A stretch of DNA of 64,000 nucleotides from Pseudoalteromonas ruthenica (GCF_008808095.1 NZ_CP023396.1:186001-250000), one strand, 5' to 3'; positions 19,659 to 29,192 are shown, numbered from the stretch's first letter. Numbers and translations are program-made. The notes: generated by a model not told the origin, from the sequence alone.

Positions 19659-20537
19659 ATGAAAGTCAGTCAAATTGAAATATTTCTCGCTATTAGCGAA
19701 TCGGGCTCGATTGCAGAGGCGGCACGACGAATTGGCAAAAGCCGCACGACGTTAAGCTCGGCACTCACTGCCCTTGAGGATGAACTTGGCGTTGAGCTGC
19801 TCACTCGCACCGGTAATCAAGTCTCGTTAACGAATATTGGTGAAGTTATTAAAAATGACTGTGAACGTTTGGCGATGATCGCCAACGACATCACCGGTCG
19901 CTGTCATCAGCACTTGCAAGGTGTTGAAGCCTCGCTGCGCATTGCCCGTGACGATGCTCTCCCTGAGGCTTATTGGCGACAACTAATTCATGAAATGAGC
20001 AGACAATTTCCTAGTATTAGCGTTTCTGTGTATATGGCGCCGCCGCCGGAGCTCAACGATATGGTGGAGCAAGGGGTCGTCGATATTGCTTATTGTTTGT
20101 TACCCCAAAGCCAGCAACTAACAAGTAGCCATCAAGTCAAGCTAGGTGAGATTCGTATGATGACCGTGGCCAGCAAAGGCCATCCGCTCACGACACTCAG
20201 CCAAGTAGTTAAAGCCGACCTGTCCAGATATACCGAATTTGCGTTAGCAACTATTGATGAAACGGGTCTGCATGCGGTTACCCCAGTCTCAGGAAATTAC
20301 ATCGCGTTGCCTTTTTATGAGCACCTGCGCAATGCCGTGCTTGATGGCACCGGCTTTGCCAGTGTGCCCTCGGTTTTAATTAATCCCTATTTACGCGACG
20401 GCAGTGTTAAAGTTTTGAAGTACGATCAAGCGATGACATCGCAGGCCTATGGCATGATTCAAACCCGCTATAGCCAGCTTGGTCGGCTAAGCCAGTGGCT
20501 AGCGCAACAAATTGCTGCCTATCTGAGTGAATCTTAG
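19659..20537 (+). CDS. LysR-family transcriptional regulator
   Basis: A 292-residue regulator. The N-terminal winged helix-turn-helix (IEIFLAISESGSIAEAARRIGKSRTTLSSALTALEDELGVELL, split by position 2-45) is typical of LysR, followed by a type-2 periplasmic-binding-like effector domain from about residue 90. It is divergent from the CDF-like transporter with 164 bases between the starts, the usual place for a LysR operator, so that transporter is its most likely target (inference). The effector is not evident. Confidence 0.88.
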   Translation: MKVSQIEIFLAISESGSIAEAARRIGKSRTTLSSALTALEDELGVELLTRTGNQVSLTNIGEVIKNDCERLAMIANDITGRCHQHLQGVEASLRIARDDALPEAYWRQLIHEMSRQFPSISVSVYMAPPPELNDMVEQGVVDIAYCLLPQSQQLTSSHQVKLGEIRMMTVASKGHPLTTLSQVVKADLSRYTEFALATIDETGLHAVTPVSGNYIALPFYEHLRNAVLDGTGFASVPSVLINPYLRDGSVKVLKYDQAMTSQAYGMIQTRYSQLGRLSQWLAQQIAAYLSES

Positions 20538-20562
20538 CGGCTGGTTGAGAAAGCAATTAAGG

Positions 20563-21081
20563 TTATAACGCGCTGTACTCATTCATGATTTGCTCTATCC
20601 AAGTAGCAATGCGTTCATCGCTTTTATCGTACTGACTGTCCTCATCTAGCGCTAAGCCAACAAAGTGAGATTTATCCTCTGTTAATGCTTTAGACGCTTC
20701 GAACTCGTAGTCATCGCCATTGGGCCATTGGCCAATAAAGTGCACACCTTGTGGCTTAATTTCGTCGTGGAGCATACCCAGTGCATCTTGGAACCACTGG
20801 CCATAACCTTGCTGATCGCCCATTCCGAAAAGTGCGATCACTTTGCCACTCAAATTGACGCCACTGATATCATCCCAGTGCGACTCCCAATCCTCTTGGA
20901 TTTCACCAAAGTCCCATGTTGATATCCCGAAGATTAGAAATTCGTAATCTTCAGCTTTTTTCAAAGGCTCATCTTGGATGTTGTATAAGTCCACCACCTC
21001 TGCACCAATGATGTCGCGGATTTTTTCCGCTGCTATTTCGGTGTAGCAGGTAGTCGAGCCATAAAATAAACCAATCTTCAT
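20563..21081 (-). CDS. fldB: Flavodoxin 2
   Basis: A 172-residue FMN electron carrier. The phosphate loop [10 protein letters not shown] at the N-terminus, the aromatic FMN-stacking segment [18 protein letters not shown] and [23 protein letters not shown] identify FldB rather than FldA. Conserved neighbours xerD-dsbC-recJ-prfB-lysS follow on the opposite strand, as in E. coli. Convergent with the LysR gene. Confidence 0.95.
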   Translation of the reverse strand: MKIGLFYGSTTCYTEIAAEKIRDIIGAEVVDLYNIQDEPLKKAEDYEFLIFGISTWDFGEIQEDWESHWDDISGVNLSGKVIALFGMGDQQGYGQWFQDALGMLHDEIKPQGVHFIGQWPNGDDYEFEASKALTEDKSHFVGLALDEDSQYDKSDERIATWIEQIMNEYSAL

Positions 21082-21198
21082 AATCGCCGTACAACTGAGT
21101 GAGTAATGGTCGCAGTTTAACGTATCGGCTCGCGACTATCTATGGCGTGCTTTATGATATGATGGCAAATAGGTAAATACACACAAAGCGCCTTACTT

Positions 21199-22101
21199 GT
21201 GAACAAGCAACCAATACACAGCGATAATATCGAGCATATAGAAATGTTCATAGATGCGTTATATCTGGAGCAGGGTAGTAGTGAGAATACGCTGTCTGCT
21301 TATCGCACGGATCTTGTTAAGTTCAGCGAGTTTATAGCGCCGCAAGCGCTGCTGGCAATTGATAGCACCGACGTAGAACACTACTTAGCCCATCGTGTAG
21401 ACAAAGGCCTTAGTCCGCGTAGTACGGCACGGAGTATCAGTGCGCTAAAGCGCTTTTATCAATATCAGGTGCAAGAAAAGCGGTTGCCCAGCTCCCCTAT
21501 GGAAACCATATCTCGGCCTAAACCAAGCCAGTCATTGCCTAAAACGTTAAGCGAAACAGACGTTGAAGCTCTCCTAGCAGCACCAGATTGTGATGAGGCG
21601 ATGGGCCTTAGAGACCGCGCAATGTTAGAGCTTCTTTATGCTACAGGCCTGCGTGTCAGCGAACTGATAGGCTTACGCATGGAGCATGTTAATCAGCGTC
21701 AGGCGGTGGTGTTTGTAAAGGGTAAGGGGAACAAAGAGCGTCTAGTGCCTATGGGGGAAGAGGCACTGTTGTGGCTAGAGCGTTATTTAAAGTACGCGCG
21801 CCCATCATTGGTTAAGCTCGCTACTGACTTTGTATTTGTCTCTAAGCGGGGTATTGGCATGACGCGGCAAACCTTTTGGCATCGCATTAAACACTATGCT
21901 ATGTTGGCGAACATTAAATCAGATTTGTCCCCGCATACCCTACGTCATGCATTTGCAACACATTTGTTGAATCATGGAGCTGACTTACGGGTTGTACAAA
22001 TGATGTTAGGGCACAGTGACTTGTCGACCACACAAATTTATACTCATGTGGCCAATGAAAGGCTAAAATCGGTCCATGCTGAACATCACCCCCGTGCCTA
22101 G
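21199..22101 (+). CDS. xerD: Site-specific tyrosine recombinase XerD
   Basis: With XerC resolves chromosome dimers at dif under FtsK control. 300 residues: the N-terminal SAM-like core-binding domain (about 1-100) is followed by the catalytic domain with Arg in YATGLRVSEL, Lys in KGKGNKERLVP, His-x-x-Arg in SPHTLRHAFATHLL, His in GHSDLSTTQ and the nucleophile Tyr in QIYTHV. GTG start. First gene of the xerD-dsbC-recJ series. Confidence 0.96.
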   Translation: MNKQPIHSDNIEHIEMFIDALYLEQGSSENTLSAYRTDLVKFSEFIAPQALLAIDSTDVEHYLAHRVDKGLSPRSTARSISALKRFYQYQVQEKRLPSSPMETISRPKPSQSLPKTLSETDVEALLAAPDCDEAMGLRDRAMLELLYATGLRVSELIGLRMEHVNQRQAVVFVKGKGNKERLVPMGEEALLWLERYLKYARPSLVKLATDFVFVSKRGIGMTRQTFWHRIKHYAMLANIKSDLSPHTLRHAFATHLLNHGADLRVVQMMLGHSDLSTTQIYTHVANERLKSVHAEHHPRA

Positions 22102-22188
22102 GCAACAGGTTAAATTGCTCAGGTGCTGGAATTTATTTGTATAAGCGCGGTCTAGTTTATTGTGCAAGAAGCAGTTAGAGATTTTATT

Positions 22189-22938
22189 ATGAAAAAATTA
22201 GTTGTTGCGCTGGCGTTTGCTGGTGCCAGTGCCGGAGCGTTTGCTCAAGGCGTCAGTGTAGAGCCGCAAGACACCATGCAGCAGCAGGTGAGTGTGATCC
22301 AAAGCAAGCTGGCAGAGCTTGGGGTGAATGTAAAGCAAGTGCATCCAAGTCCGGTGCAAGGTTTACAGGAAGTGATCACCGATAAGGGCGTGTTTTATGC
22401 CAGTGCTGACGGCCGTTATCTTGTGCAAGGTACGATGATTGACCTTGTTAACCGTGAAAACTTAACAGAAAGTGCACTGAGTCATGTGCGCCTTGAAGGT
22501 GTCGCACAATACCAGAACTCAATGATCACCTATAAAGCAGATAACGAAAAAGGCAAGATCACCGTCTTTACCGATATCACTTGTGGCTACTGCCGTAAGT
22601 TACACCGTGAGCTGGATGACTACCTAGATGCTGGCATTACCGTGCAGTATCTGGCATTTCCGCGTGGCGGGCTGCGTGGCTCTGGGTACACCGACCTGAT
22701 GAATGTGTGGTGTGCTGATAACAAGCAAGAGGCACTGACGGAAGCAAAAGCAGGTGAAAAACCAGAAAAAATTGAAAACTGTAACGCACCGGTGGCAGAG
22801 CACTACCAATTAGGGCAAAGCTTTGGTATCAGCGGTACTCCAGCCATTATTTTATCTGATGGCAGCATGATCCCAGGTTATCAGCCTGCGGCTGCAATTA
22901 GCTCAGCGATTGATGAGTTAAATAATAACAAATCTTAA
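22189..22938 (+). CDS. dsbC: Thiol:disulfide interchange protein DsbC
   Basis: Periplasmic disulfide isomerase, kept reduced by DsbD. The signal MKKLVVALAFAGASAGAFAQ fixes the start at 22189. An N-terminal dimerisation domain runs to about residue 95, then a thioredoxin-like domain with the redox motif CGYC in VFTDITCGYCRKLH and a cis-Pro region GISGTPAIILSDG. About 249 residues. An intrinsic terminator lies between it and recJ. Confidence 0.95.
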   Translation: MKKLVVALAFAGASAGAFAQGVSVEPQDTMQQQVSVIQSKLAELGVNVKQVHPSPVQGLQEVITDKGVFYASADGRYLVQGTMIDLVNRENLTESALSHVRLEGVAQYQNSMITYKADNEKGKITVFTDITCGYCRKLHRELDDYLDAGITVQYLAFPRGGLRGSGYTDLMNVWCADNKQEALTEAKAGEKPEKIENCNAPVAEHYQLGQSFGISGTPAIILSDGSMIPGYQPAAAISSAIDELNNNKS

Positions 22939-22946
22939 TGTAGAAT

Positions 22947-22975
22947 GGGCCGCATCTAACGACGGCCCTTTTTTT
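22947..22975 (+). terminator. Intrinsic terminator between dsbC and recJ
   Basis: GGGCCG/CGGCCC stem with a ten-base loop followed by seven T. It ends right before the GGAG ribosome binding site of recJ, so recJ expression needs read-through or an internal promoter. Confidence 0.85.
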
Positions 22976-22985
22976 GGAGTTTGCC

Positions 22986-24713
22986 TTGCAGGCGCATACC
23001 ACCATAATGGCTCGCCCGCGAGTCGATGATAGCCACCTAAGCGATAAGCTTCACCCCGTTATTCGTCAAATCTATGCCTCTCGTGGCGTCAATAGTAATG
23101 AGCAAATAGATAACCGTGCCAATACCTTGCACGATTTCCGGCTATTTAAAGACATTGAATTAGCAGCAGATATACTCAGTGACAGTTTACAGCGCCAAGA
23201 CAAGGTGCTGATTGTCGGAGATTTTGATGCTGATGGTGCCACCAGTACTGCCACCTTAATGCAAGGCTTGGGTATGTTTGGGTTTAGCCAATTGGATTAC
23301 CTGGTGCCGGACCGATTTAACTTCGGCTATGGGCTAAGTGTGGAGTTGGCAGAGCATATTGTCGCCATGGCTCCTGATTTGGTGATCACCGTCGATAGTG
23401 GCATTTCGTGCTTAAAAGGTATCGAGCGCGTCAAGGCTGCCGGTATTAAGGTCATTGTCACCGACCACCATTTACAAGGTGAACAATTACCCAACGCTGA
23501 TGCTATTGTTAACCCCAATCGTCACGATTGTACTTTCCCATCAAAATCGATAGCCGGTGTTGGTGTGGCTTTTTATGTGCTTATTGCATTGCGCCATACG
23601 CTGCGTGAGCGTCGTTATTTTAATGAGCAGCGTCCTGAGCCGAATTTAGCCAACCTCCTTGATCTTGTAGCCCTCGGCACGGTTGCCGATGTGGTGGCGC
23701 TGGATGCGAATAATCGCACCTTGGTGCATCAAGGGCTGGCGCGCATCCGCAGTGGTAAGACTCGCCCCGGTATCGAAGCGCTGGTTGATGTGGCACGGTG
23801 CACGCAAGCGCGTTTAAGCGCCTCAGATTTTGGCTTTGCTCTGGCGCCACGGTTAAATGCGGCGGGTCGATTAGATGATATGAGCTTAGGCATTGCTTGT
23901 TTGCTATCACCGGATATTAATCACGCTCGGCGCATTGCCGGTGAACTGGATATGCTTAATGCCGAGCGCAAAGAAATAGAGCAGGGCATGCAACAAGAAG
24001 CGCAAGCGGCGCTGGCCAAGCTCTCTTTAACAAGTGCGCAAACACCCGATGCGTTATGTCTGTACCAGTCCGATTGGCACCAAGGTGTGATTGGTATTCT
24101 CGCCGGGCGTTTAAAAGAGCACTATCACCGCCCCACGGCGATTTTTGCCGCCGGAGATAATGGCCTACTGAAAGGGTCTTGTCGCTCCATTGATGGCGTG
24201 CATATGCGTGATGTGTTGGCGCATATCGACGGTCAATACCCAGGGCTGATCGCTAAATTCGGCGGCCACGCCATGGCTGCGGGGTTAAGTATTGAGGAAG
24301 CGCGATTCAACGAGTTTCAACAAGCCTTTGCGCAAGAGATAGGTAAAGTGCTTACCGAAGAAGCGAAGGAGTGTATTTTACTCACTGATGGTGAACTGCC
24401 CAGTGATTGTTTGAATATGGAGTTTGCTGAGTTGCTGCGTCAAAGTGGGCCTTTTGGTCAGCATTTTCCAGAGCCCATTTTTGAGCATACCTTTGAGTTA
24501 CTGCAACAGCGCGTTGTTGGTGATAAACACCTTAAGCTAGTGCTGCGCCATAGCAGCGGCCGAGTGCTTGATGCTATCGCTTTTAATGTCGATGTACGCG
24601 CTTGGCCTGATACCCAAGTGCGTTATGTGCACCTAGCTTACCAGCTCGATATTAATGAGTTTCGTGGCCAATTTTCTTTGCAGTTGATCGTTCGAGAGCT
24701 GCAAAAACAATAG
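22986..24713 (+). CDS. recJ: Single-stranded-DNA-specific 5'-3' exonuclease RecJ
   Basis: Acts in RecF-pathway recombination and mismatch repair. About 575 residues with DHH-family motifs: VGDFDADGATSTAT (motif I), TVDSGIS, VTDHHLQGE (DHH), then a DHHA1 domain with LIAKFGGHAMAAGLS. The TTG at 22986 has GGAG seven bases upstream and gives an N-terminus as long as E. coli's. The frame from the TTG at 22974 begins inside the terminator T-run, and the ATG at 23007 would remove conserved residues. Confidence 0.95.
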   Translation: MQAHTTIMARPRVDDSHLSDKLHPVIRQIYASRGVNSNEQIDNRANTLHDFRLFKDIELAADILSDSLQRQDKVLIVGDFDADGATSTATLMQGLGMFGFSQLDYLVPDRFNFGYGLSVELAEHIVAMAPDLVITVDSGISCLKGIERVKAAGIKVIVTDHHLQGEQLPNADAIVNPNRHDCTFPSKSIAGVGVAFYVLIALRHTLRERRYFNEQRPEPNLANLLDLVALGTVADVVALDANNRTLVHQGLARIRSGKTRPGIEALVDVARCTQARLSASDFGFALAPRLNAAGRLDDMSLGIACLLSPDINHARRIAGELDMLNAERKEIEQGMQQEAQAALAKLSLTSAQTPDALCLYQSDWHQGVIGILAGRLKEHYHRPTAIFAAGDNGLLKGSCRSIDGVHMRDVLAHIDGQYPGLIAKFGGHAMAAGLSIEEARFNEFQQAFAQEIGKVLTEEAKECILLTDGELPSDCLNMEFAELLRQSGPFGQHFPEPIFEHTFELLQQRVVGDKHLKLVLRHSSGRVLDAIAFNVDVRAWPDTQVRYVHLAYQLDINEFRGQFSLQLIVRELQKQ

Positions 24714-24787
24714 CCACAGCAAGTTGGCTTAGAGCAAATAAAATTAGATAAAATCATGTGAAAGCGCTAATAAATGCAGCAGTTTTT

Positions 24788-24796
24788 TGCTAAAAT
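24788..24796 (+). promoter_or_regulatory. Possible extended -10 promoter for prfB
   Basis: TGCTAAAAT matches an extended -10 (TGnTAnnnT) about 115 bases before prfB. No good -35 is visible. Confidence 0.3.
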
Positions 24797-24910
24797 CGAG
24801 CGCTTTTATTGATGCGCCGAATTCTCAGTATACTTGAAGTGTAAATGCTTACATCAAGATGGCTAAAGAGATAGACCTTGGCGCCACCATCATTTTGCGG
24901 AGTGACATGC

Positions 24911-26009
24911 ATGTTTGAAGTGAATCCTGTGATTAATCAAATCAAGGAAATTCGCGAGCGCACAGAGCTTCTTCGGGGGTATCTTTGACTACGCTCTTAA
25001 GAAAGAGCGCTTAGAAGAAGTGAATGCTGAACTCGAAGACCCAGCAGTGTGGAATGAACCTGAAAAAGCCCAGGCTTTAGGTAAAGAAAAAGCCAGTCTT
25101 GAGGTGATTGTTGAGACTATCGGCAAGCTTGAAGACGGCACTGACGATGTCGAAGGGCTGGTGGAGTTGGCTGTTGAGGCTGAAGATCAAGAGACCTTCG
25201 AAGAAGCCCAAGCTGAACTTGAAGAACTCAATGCCCACCTTGAAAAACTCGAGTTCCGTCGTATGTTTAGTGGCGATCAAGACGCTAACGATGCGTACTT
25301 AGACTTGCAAGCGGGTTCGGGTGGTACAGAAGCACAAGATTGGTGCAACATGTTATTGCGCATGTACTTGCGTTGGGCCGAGGCGAAAGGCTTTAAGGCT
25401 GAAATCGTTGAAGCAACTGACGGCGATGTGGCTGGTATTAAAGGCGCTACAGTAAAAATTAGCGGTGAATATGCCTATGGCTGGCTGCGCACGGAAACAG
25501 GCGTGCACCGTTTAGTCCGTAAGAGTCCTTTCGATTCTGGCGGACGCCGCCATACCTCGTTTGCCTCAGCGTTTGTTTACCCAGAGATTGACGACAATAT
25601 CGAAATCGATATCAATCCAGCCGATTTACGCATTGATGTATATCGGGCTTCGGGGGCTGGGGGTCAGCACGTTAACCGGACAGAGTCAGCGGTGCGAATT
25701 ACTCACTTGCCAACCAATACCGTGGTACAGTGCCAAAATGACCGCTCGCAGCACAAAAACAAAGACCAAGCGATGAAACAGTTAAAAGCAAAACTGTTTG
25801 AGCTGGAGTTGAAAAAGCAAAACGCTGAGAAGCAAGCGCAAGAAGAAGCAAAGTCAGACATCGGTTGGGGCTCGCAAATTCGCTCCTACGTACTTGATGA
25901 CTCACGCATCAAAGATTTGCGCACTGGTGTTGAGAACCGTAATACCCAAGCGGTACTCGATGGAGACCTTGATAAATTTATTGAAGCAAGCCTTAAATCA
26001 GGCCTGTAA
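24911..26009 (+). CDS. prfB: Peptide chain release factor 2, with programmed +1 frameshift
   Basis: Recognises UGA and UAA and triggers peptide release. A 25-codon first frame ([25 protein letters not shown] split over residues 1-25) meets an in-frame TGA at 24986. The slippery site CTT-TGA-C is preceded by the internal Shine-Dalgarno-like GGGGGTAT, the classic autoregulatory +1 frameshift. Continuing in the +1 frame ([12 protein letters not shown]) gives a 365-residue protein, the E. coli length. The class-specific region has the expected GGQ motif ([11 protein letters not shown]). The anticodon-like tripeptide region is within [20 protein letters not shown]. Downstream lysS is 28 bases away, as in E. 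coli. Confidence 0.97.
24971..24989 (+). promoter_or_regulatory. prfB programmed frameshift signal
   Basis: CGG-GGG-TAT-CTT-TGA-C: an internal anti-SD-pairing stretch, slippery CTT and a UGA stop in poor context. Low RF2 slows termination and favours the +1 shift, giving autoregulation (established for prfB). Confidence 0.95.
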
Positions 26010-26037
26010 TGTAACGCCAAACCAATAGAGCTAGAAA

Positions 26038-27573
26038 ATGACAGATCAAATTCAAGACGAAAATAAACTAATTGCTGAGCGTCGTGCCAAGCTCGACGCC
26101 ATTCGCGAAAACTGCAGTGCTAACGGCCACCCAAATGGTTTCCGTCGAAAACATTACACTGCTGATCTTCAAGCCGAGTTTGGCGACAAGTCGAAAGAAG
26201 AATTAGTTGAGCTTGATCATCAGGTGGCCGTTGCTGGGCGTATTCTTGCTAAGCGTGGTCCATTTATGGTGTTGCAAGACATGAAAGGTCGCGTACAAGC
26301 CTACGCTTCAAAAGATGTACAAAAAGATCTTAAAGCTAAATATGGGCAACTAGATATCGGCGATATTATTGGCGTTGCTGGACCTTTGCATAAATCAGGC
26401 AAGGGTGACCTCTATGTTGATATGCATGAGTACGAGTTACTGACTAAGTCTTTACGTCCGTTGCCAGAGAAATTCCATGGCTTATCTGATCAGGAAACCA
26501 AATATCGCCAGCGTTACGTTGACTTGATCACCAACATGGATACGCGTGAGACTTTCCGCGTTCGCTCGAAGATCATAGAGGGGATCCGTCGCTTCTTGGC
26601 TGAGCGTGATTTTATGGAAGTAGAAACCCCTATGCTTCAGGTCATCCCAGGTGGTGCAACAGCGCGTCCGTTTGTGACTCATCACAACGCGTTAGACATC
26701 GATATGTATTTGCGTATCGCTCCTGAGCTTTACTTAAAGCGTTTGGTCGTCGGTGGTTTTGACCGGGTATTTGAGATTAACCGCAACTTCCGTAACGAAG
26801 GGTTATCAACACGCCATAATCCTGAATTCACCATGATCGAGTTCTACCAGGCCTATGCTGATTACAATGATCTAATGAACTTGACCGAAGATATGCTGCG
26901 CACCGTAGCGCAAGACGTATTGGGTACTACTACTATCGTCAATACTACTAAGAATGACGACGGTGAAGTAATCGACAGTGTAGAATATGACTTTGGTCAG
27001 CCATTTACGCGTTTGAGCATGGCCGATGCAATCATCAAGTACAACCCTGATTTTGACGCTCAGGTATTTGCAGACCCTGAAAATCACCTAGAGCAGTTGA
27101 TTGCCTATGCCAAGCAAGTTCATGTCAAGATCCCTGACAACTGTGTATGGGGCGCGGGCAAGTACATGTGTGAAATCTTTGAAGAAACAGCAGAACACCA
27201 GTTGATTCAACCGACTTTCATTACCGAATACCCATGGGAAGTTTCACCATTGGCACGTCGTAACGATGCTAACCCATTCGTTACCGACCGGTTTGAGTTC
27301 TTCGTCGGTGGACGTGAGTTAGCCAACGGCTTCTCTGAGCTTAATGATGCTGAAGACCAAGCCGCACGTTTTGCTCGTCAAGTTGAAGAAAAAGATGCCG
27401 GTGATGATGAAGCCATGCACTTCGATGATGACTATATTCGTGCACTTGAATATGGTTTGCCACCGACAGCAGGTGAGGGCATCGGTATTGATCGTCTAGT
27501 TATGTTGTTTACTGACTCGCCGACGATTAAAGACGTTATTTTGTTCCCGCATATGCGCCCTGAACAAGAGTAA
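26038..27573 (+). CDS. lysS: Lysyl-tRNA synthetase (class II)
   Basis: Charges tRNA-Lys. 511 residues: an N-terminal OB-fold anticodon-binding domain (about 60-150) and a class IIb catalytic core with motif 1 around [16 protein letters not shown], motif 2 [18 protein letters not shown] and motif 3 [13 protein letters not shown]. Follows prfB closely; probably one transcript. Terminated by a strong hairpin. Confidence 0.98.
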   Translation: MTDQIQDENKLIAERRAKLDAIRENCSANGHPNGFRRKHYTADLQAEFGDKSKEELVELDHQVAVAGRILAKRGPFMVLQDMKGRVQAYASKDVQKDLKAKYGQLDIGDIIGVAGPLHKSGKGDLYVDMHEYELLTKSLRPLPEKFHGLSDQETKYRQRYVDLITNMDTRETFRVRSKIIEGIRRFLAERDFMEVETPMLQVIPGGATARPFVTHHNALDIDMYLRIAPELYLKRLVVGGFDRVFEINRNFRNEGLSTRHNPEFTMIEFYQAYADYNDLMNLTEDMLRTVAQDVLGTTTIVNTTKNDDGEVIDSVEYDFGQPFTRLSMADAIIKYNPDFDAQVFADPENHLEQLIAYAKQVHVKIPDNCVWGAGKYMCEIFEETAEHQLIQPTFITEYPWEVSPLARRNDANPFVTDRFEFFVGGRELANGFSELNDAEDQAARFARQVEEKDAGDDEAMHFDDDYIRALEYGLPPTAGEGIGIDRLVMLFTDSPTIKDVILFPHMRPEQE

Positions 27574-27588
27574 CAGCTTAAATTGTTT

Positions 27589-27618
27589 AAAAAACGCGGC
27601 CTTAGTGCCGCGTTTTTT
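27589..27618 (+). terminator. Intrinsic terminator after lysS
   Basis: AACGCGGC/GCCGCGTT stem, six-base loop, then T-run. Confidence 0.92.
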
Positions 27619-27834
27619 GTACCTCTTGTGTGCGATATGTCTCAAAAAGTCCCTCGTCCCCTCGCAATTGAGTCCCTGTTTTCTGTATTGTTTTTTATTA
27701 AACTCATGATATATATAGATTTTTAATTTCAGCTTTAATTAAGCTGTGATTTGCCACGCTATTATTTGTAAGTCCTTAGGCTAATATTTAGGCGTAGTCG
27801 ATGCGCTAAATAAAATTAAAAGGGAGTGTGGCAA

Positions 27835-28014
27835 ATGGAAAACGACGATTTTTTACCAGAAATTCCAGTGGATAAGAAGCGCCAAGCTTATTACCGCGAG
27901 TGTATTCGCGAGTTTGAATTACTCGGATATCGCGACCAGTTTCTACGCGAAATTAGCGAGGATTTAGAAGCCGTCGAGAGAATGCAGAGTGATAAGCCAA
28001 CAAGCGATCAATAG
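27835..28014 (+). CDS. Small acidic protein of unknown function
   Basis: 59 residues (MENDDFLPEIPVDKKRQAYY...) starting at an ATG with GGGAG seven bases upstream; the in-frame ATG at 27826 overlaps that site. Soluble, helix-rich with many charged residues (ECIREFELLGYRDQFLREI, EDLEAVERMQ). It has its own terminator and an AT-rich upstream region of about 200 bases, so it is an independent unit. I do not recognise the family. Confidence 0.65.
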   Translation: MENDDFLPEIPVDKKRQAYYRECIREFELLGYRDQFLREISEDLEAVERMQSDKPTSDQ

Positions 28015-28041
28015 TGCTTATTTTTAGATGTTTAACGCCCC

Positions 28042-28068
28042 AAAAATGGCCCTTAAGGGTCATTTTTT
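28042..28068. terminator. Bidirectional intrinsic terminator
   Basis: AAAAATGGCCC/GGGTCATTTTTT hairpin (one wobble) with a four-base loop after the small acidic protein gene. T-runs occur on both strands. Confidence 0.85.
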
Positions 28069-28130
28069 ATGCCTTTTTAGCGGTTGTGGGCAAAGTCTGA
28101 GCAGATGGATTGATTTTGCTATAAAAGTGT

Positions 28131-28160
28131 TTGACATATTTGCTCAGACCTTTATTATAC
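28131..28160 (+). promoter_or_regulatory. Strong sigma-70 promoter of the tRNA cluster
   Basis: Perfect -35 TTGACA at 28131-28136 and a -10-like TATTATAC 16-18 bases on, followed by a GC-rich GCCCCAC discriminator typical of stringently controlled stable-RNA promoters. Confidence 0.85.
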
Positions 28161-28173
28161 GCCCCACAAAGAC

Positions 28174-28266
28174 GGAGAGGTGGCCGAGTGGCTGAAGGCG
28201 CTCCCCTGCTAAGGGAGTATAGGGTTTGTAGCCCTATCGAGGGTTCGAATCCCTCCTTCTCCGCCA
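28174..28266 (+). tRNA. tRNA-Ser (GCT)
   Basis: A 93-nt class II tRNA. Acceptor GGAGAGG pairs with CTTCTCC (one G-T), anticodon loop CTGCTAA gives GCT, there is a long variable arm (TATAGGG...CCCTATC), T-loop GTTCGAAT, and an encoded CCA end. Reads AGC/AGU codons. First gene of the cluster. Confidence 0.97.
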
Positions 28267-28300
28267 TTTATTTTAAATGGCTTTCTTTGTTTATAGATAC

Positions 28301-28377
28301 GGACGCATAGCTCAGCTGGATAGAGTACCTGGCTACGAACCAGGCGGTCGGAGGTTCGAATCCTCCTGCGTCCGCCA
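28301..28377 (+). tRNA. tRNA-Arg (ACG), copy 1
   Basis: 77 nt: acceptor GGACGCA/TGCGTCC, anticodon loop CTACGAA (ACG, A34 expected to become inosine), T-arm GGAGGTTCGAATCCTCC, encoded CCA. Reads CGU/CGC/CGA. Confidence 0.98.
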
Positions 28378-28423
28378 TCTTCCTTCAAGATGGTCTAATA
28401 TCTATAAATCACTTTTATGTACC

Positions 28424-28500
28424 GGACGCATAGCTCAGCTGGATAGAGTACCTGGCTACGAACCAGGCGGTCGGAGGTTCGAATCCTCCTGCGTCCGCCA
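28424..28500 (+). tRNA. tRNA-Arg (ACG), copy 2
   Basis: Sequence identical to copy 1; the 46-base spacer before it differs, so the copies arose by duplication with independent spacers or gene conversion. Confidence 0.98.
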
Positions 28501-28543
28501 TCATTTAAGTGATAAATTCAGAACGTAAGTTCACACATATAAC

Positions 28544-28620
28544 GGACGCATAGCTCAGCTGGATAGAGTACCTGGCTACGAACCAGGCGGTCGGAGGTTC
28601 GAATCCTCCTGCGTCCGCCA
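28544..28620 (+). tRNA. tRNA-Arg (ACG), copy 3
   Basis: Identical to copies 1 and 2. Its CCA end is followed directly by the first of four tandem repeats that each contain a terminator. Confidence 0.98.
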
Positions 28621-28644
28621 CTTCCTTTAAAGAGAAGTGATAAT

Positions 28645-28668
28645 AAACCAACGAAAGTTGGTTTTTTT
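28645..28668 (+). terminator. Terminator of tRNA cluster, repeat unit 1
   Basis: AAACCAAC-GAAA-GTTGGTTTTTTT, GNRA-type tetraloop and seven T, 25 bases after the last tRNA. Confidence 0.92.
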
Positions 28669-28770
28669 GTGCTTGAAATTTGATGTAAGCATACGGATGC
28701 GAACCTCTGAGGTTCGTTGATTACCAATTCTGGCCTGCCCCCGCCACTTCCTGTAAAGAGAAGTGTTAAT

Positions 28771-28794
28771 AAACCAGCGAAAGTTGGTTTTTTT
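28771..28794 (+). terminator. Terminator copy in repeat unit 2
   Basis: AAACCAGC-GAAA-GTTGGTTTTTTT, one G-T pair relative to copy 1. Confidence 0.85.
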
Positions 28795-28896
28795 GTGCTT
28801 GAAATTTGATGTAAGCATACGGATGCGAACCTCTGAGGTTCGTTGATTACCAATTCTGGCCTGCACCCGCCACTTTCTTTAAAGAGAAGTGATAAT

Positions 28897-28920
28897 AAAC
28901 CAGCGAAAGTTGGTTTTTTT
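28897..28920 (+). terminator. Terminator copy in repeat unit 3
   Basis: Same hairpin as unit 2 (AAACCAGC-GAAA-GTTGG) with T-run. Confidence 0.85.
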
Positions 28921-29002
28921 GTGCCTGAAATATAACCATCGACTCTTTACTTGATAGTTAAACCGCTCAGCTATTTACCCATCGATTTATCTCACGTTGT
29001 AG

Positions 29003-29020
29003 GTCAGACTTCAGTCTGAC
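29003..29020. repeat. Palindrome GTCAGACTTCAGTCTGAC, copy 1
   Basis: Eight-base arms around TC, preceded by CGTTGTAG. REP-like; an identical copy lies at 29175-29192 in the next repeat unit. Confidence 0.8.
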
Positions 29021-29068
29021 TAATTCGTCGTCCTGCACCCGCCACTTCTTTAAAAGAGAAGTGATAAT

Positions 29069-29092
29069 AAACCAACGAGAGTTGGTTTTTTT
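29069..29092 (+). terminator. Terminator copy in repeat unit 4
   Basis: AAACCAAC-GAGA-GTTGGTTTTTTT; loop changed to GAGA, still a GNRA tetraloop. Confidence 0.85.
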
Positions 29093-29174
29093 ATGCCTGA
29101 AATATAACAATCTATTCTCTACTTGATAGTTAAACCGCTCAGCTATTTATCCATCGGTCTATCCCACGTTGTAG

Positions 29175-29192
29175 GTCAGACTTCAGTCTGAC
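29175..29192. repeat. Palindrome GTCAGACTTCAGTCTGAC, copy 2
   Basis: Identical to 29003-29020, with the same flanking CGTTGTAG. Confidence 0.8.

Noticed and set aside
24911..25019. prfB as a frameshifted pseudogene
   Set aside because: The in-frame TGA sits exactly at the conserved programmed frameshift site.
28277..28528. A + strand ORF of 83 codons over tRNA-Arg copies 1 and 2
   Set aside because: It is a translation of the tRNA sequences (repeated IAQLDRVPGYEPGG); this pattern is a known annotation artefact.
28518..28866. Minus-strand ORFs in the repeat region with repeated protein sequence
   Set aside because: They only reflect the DNA repeats and terminators, and have no ribosome binding site.
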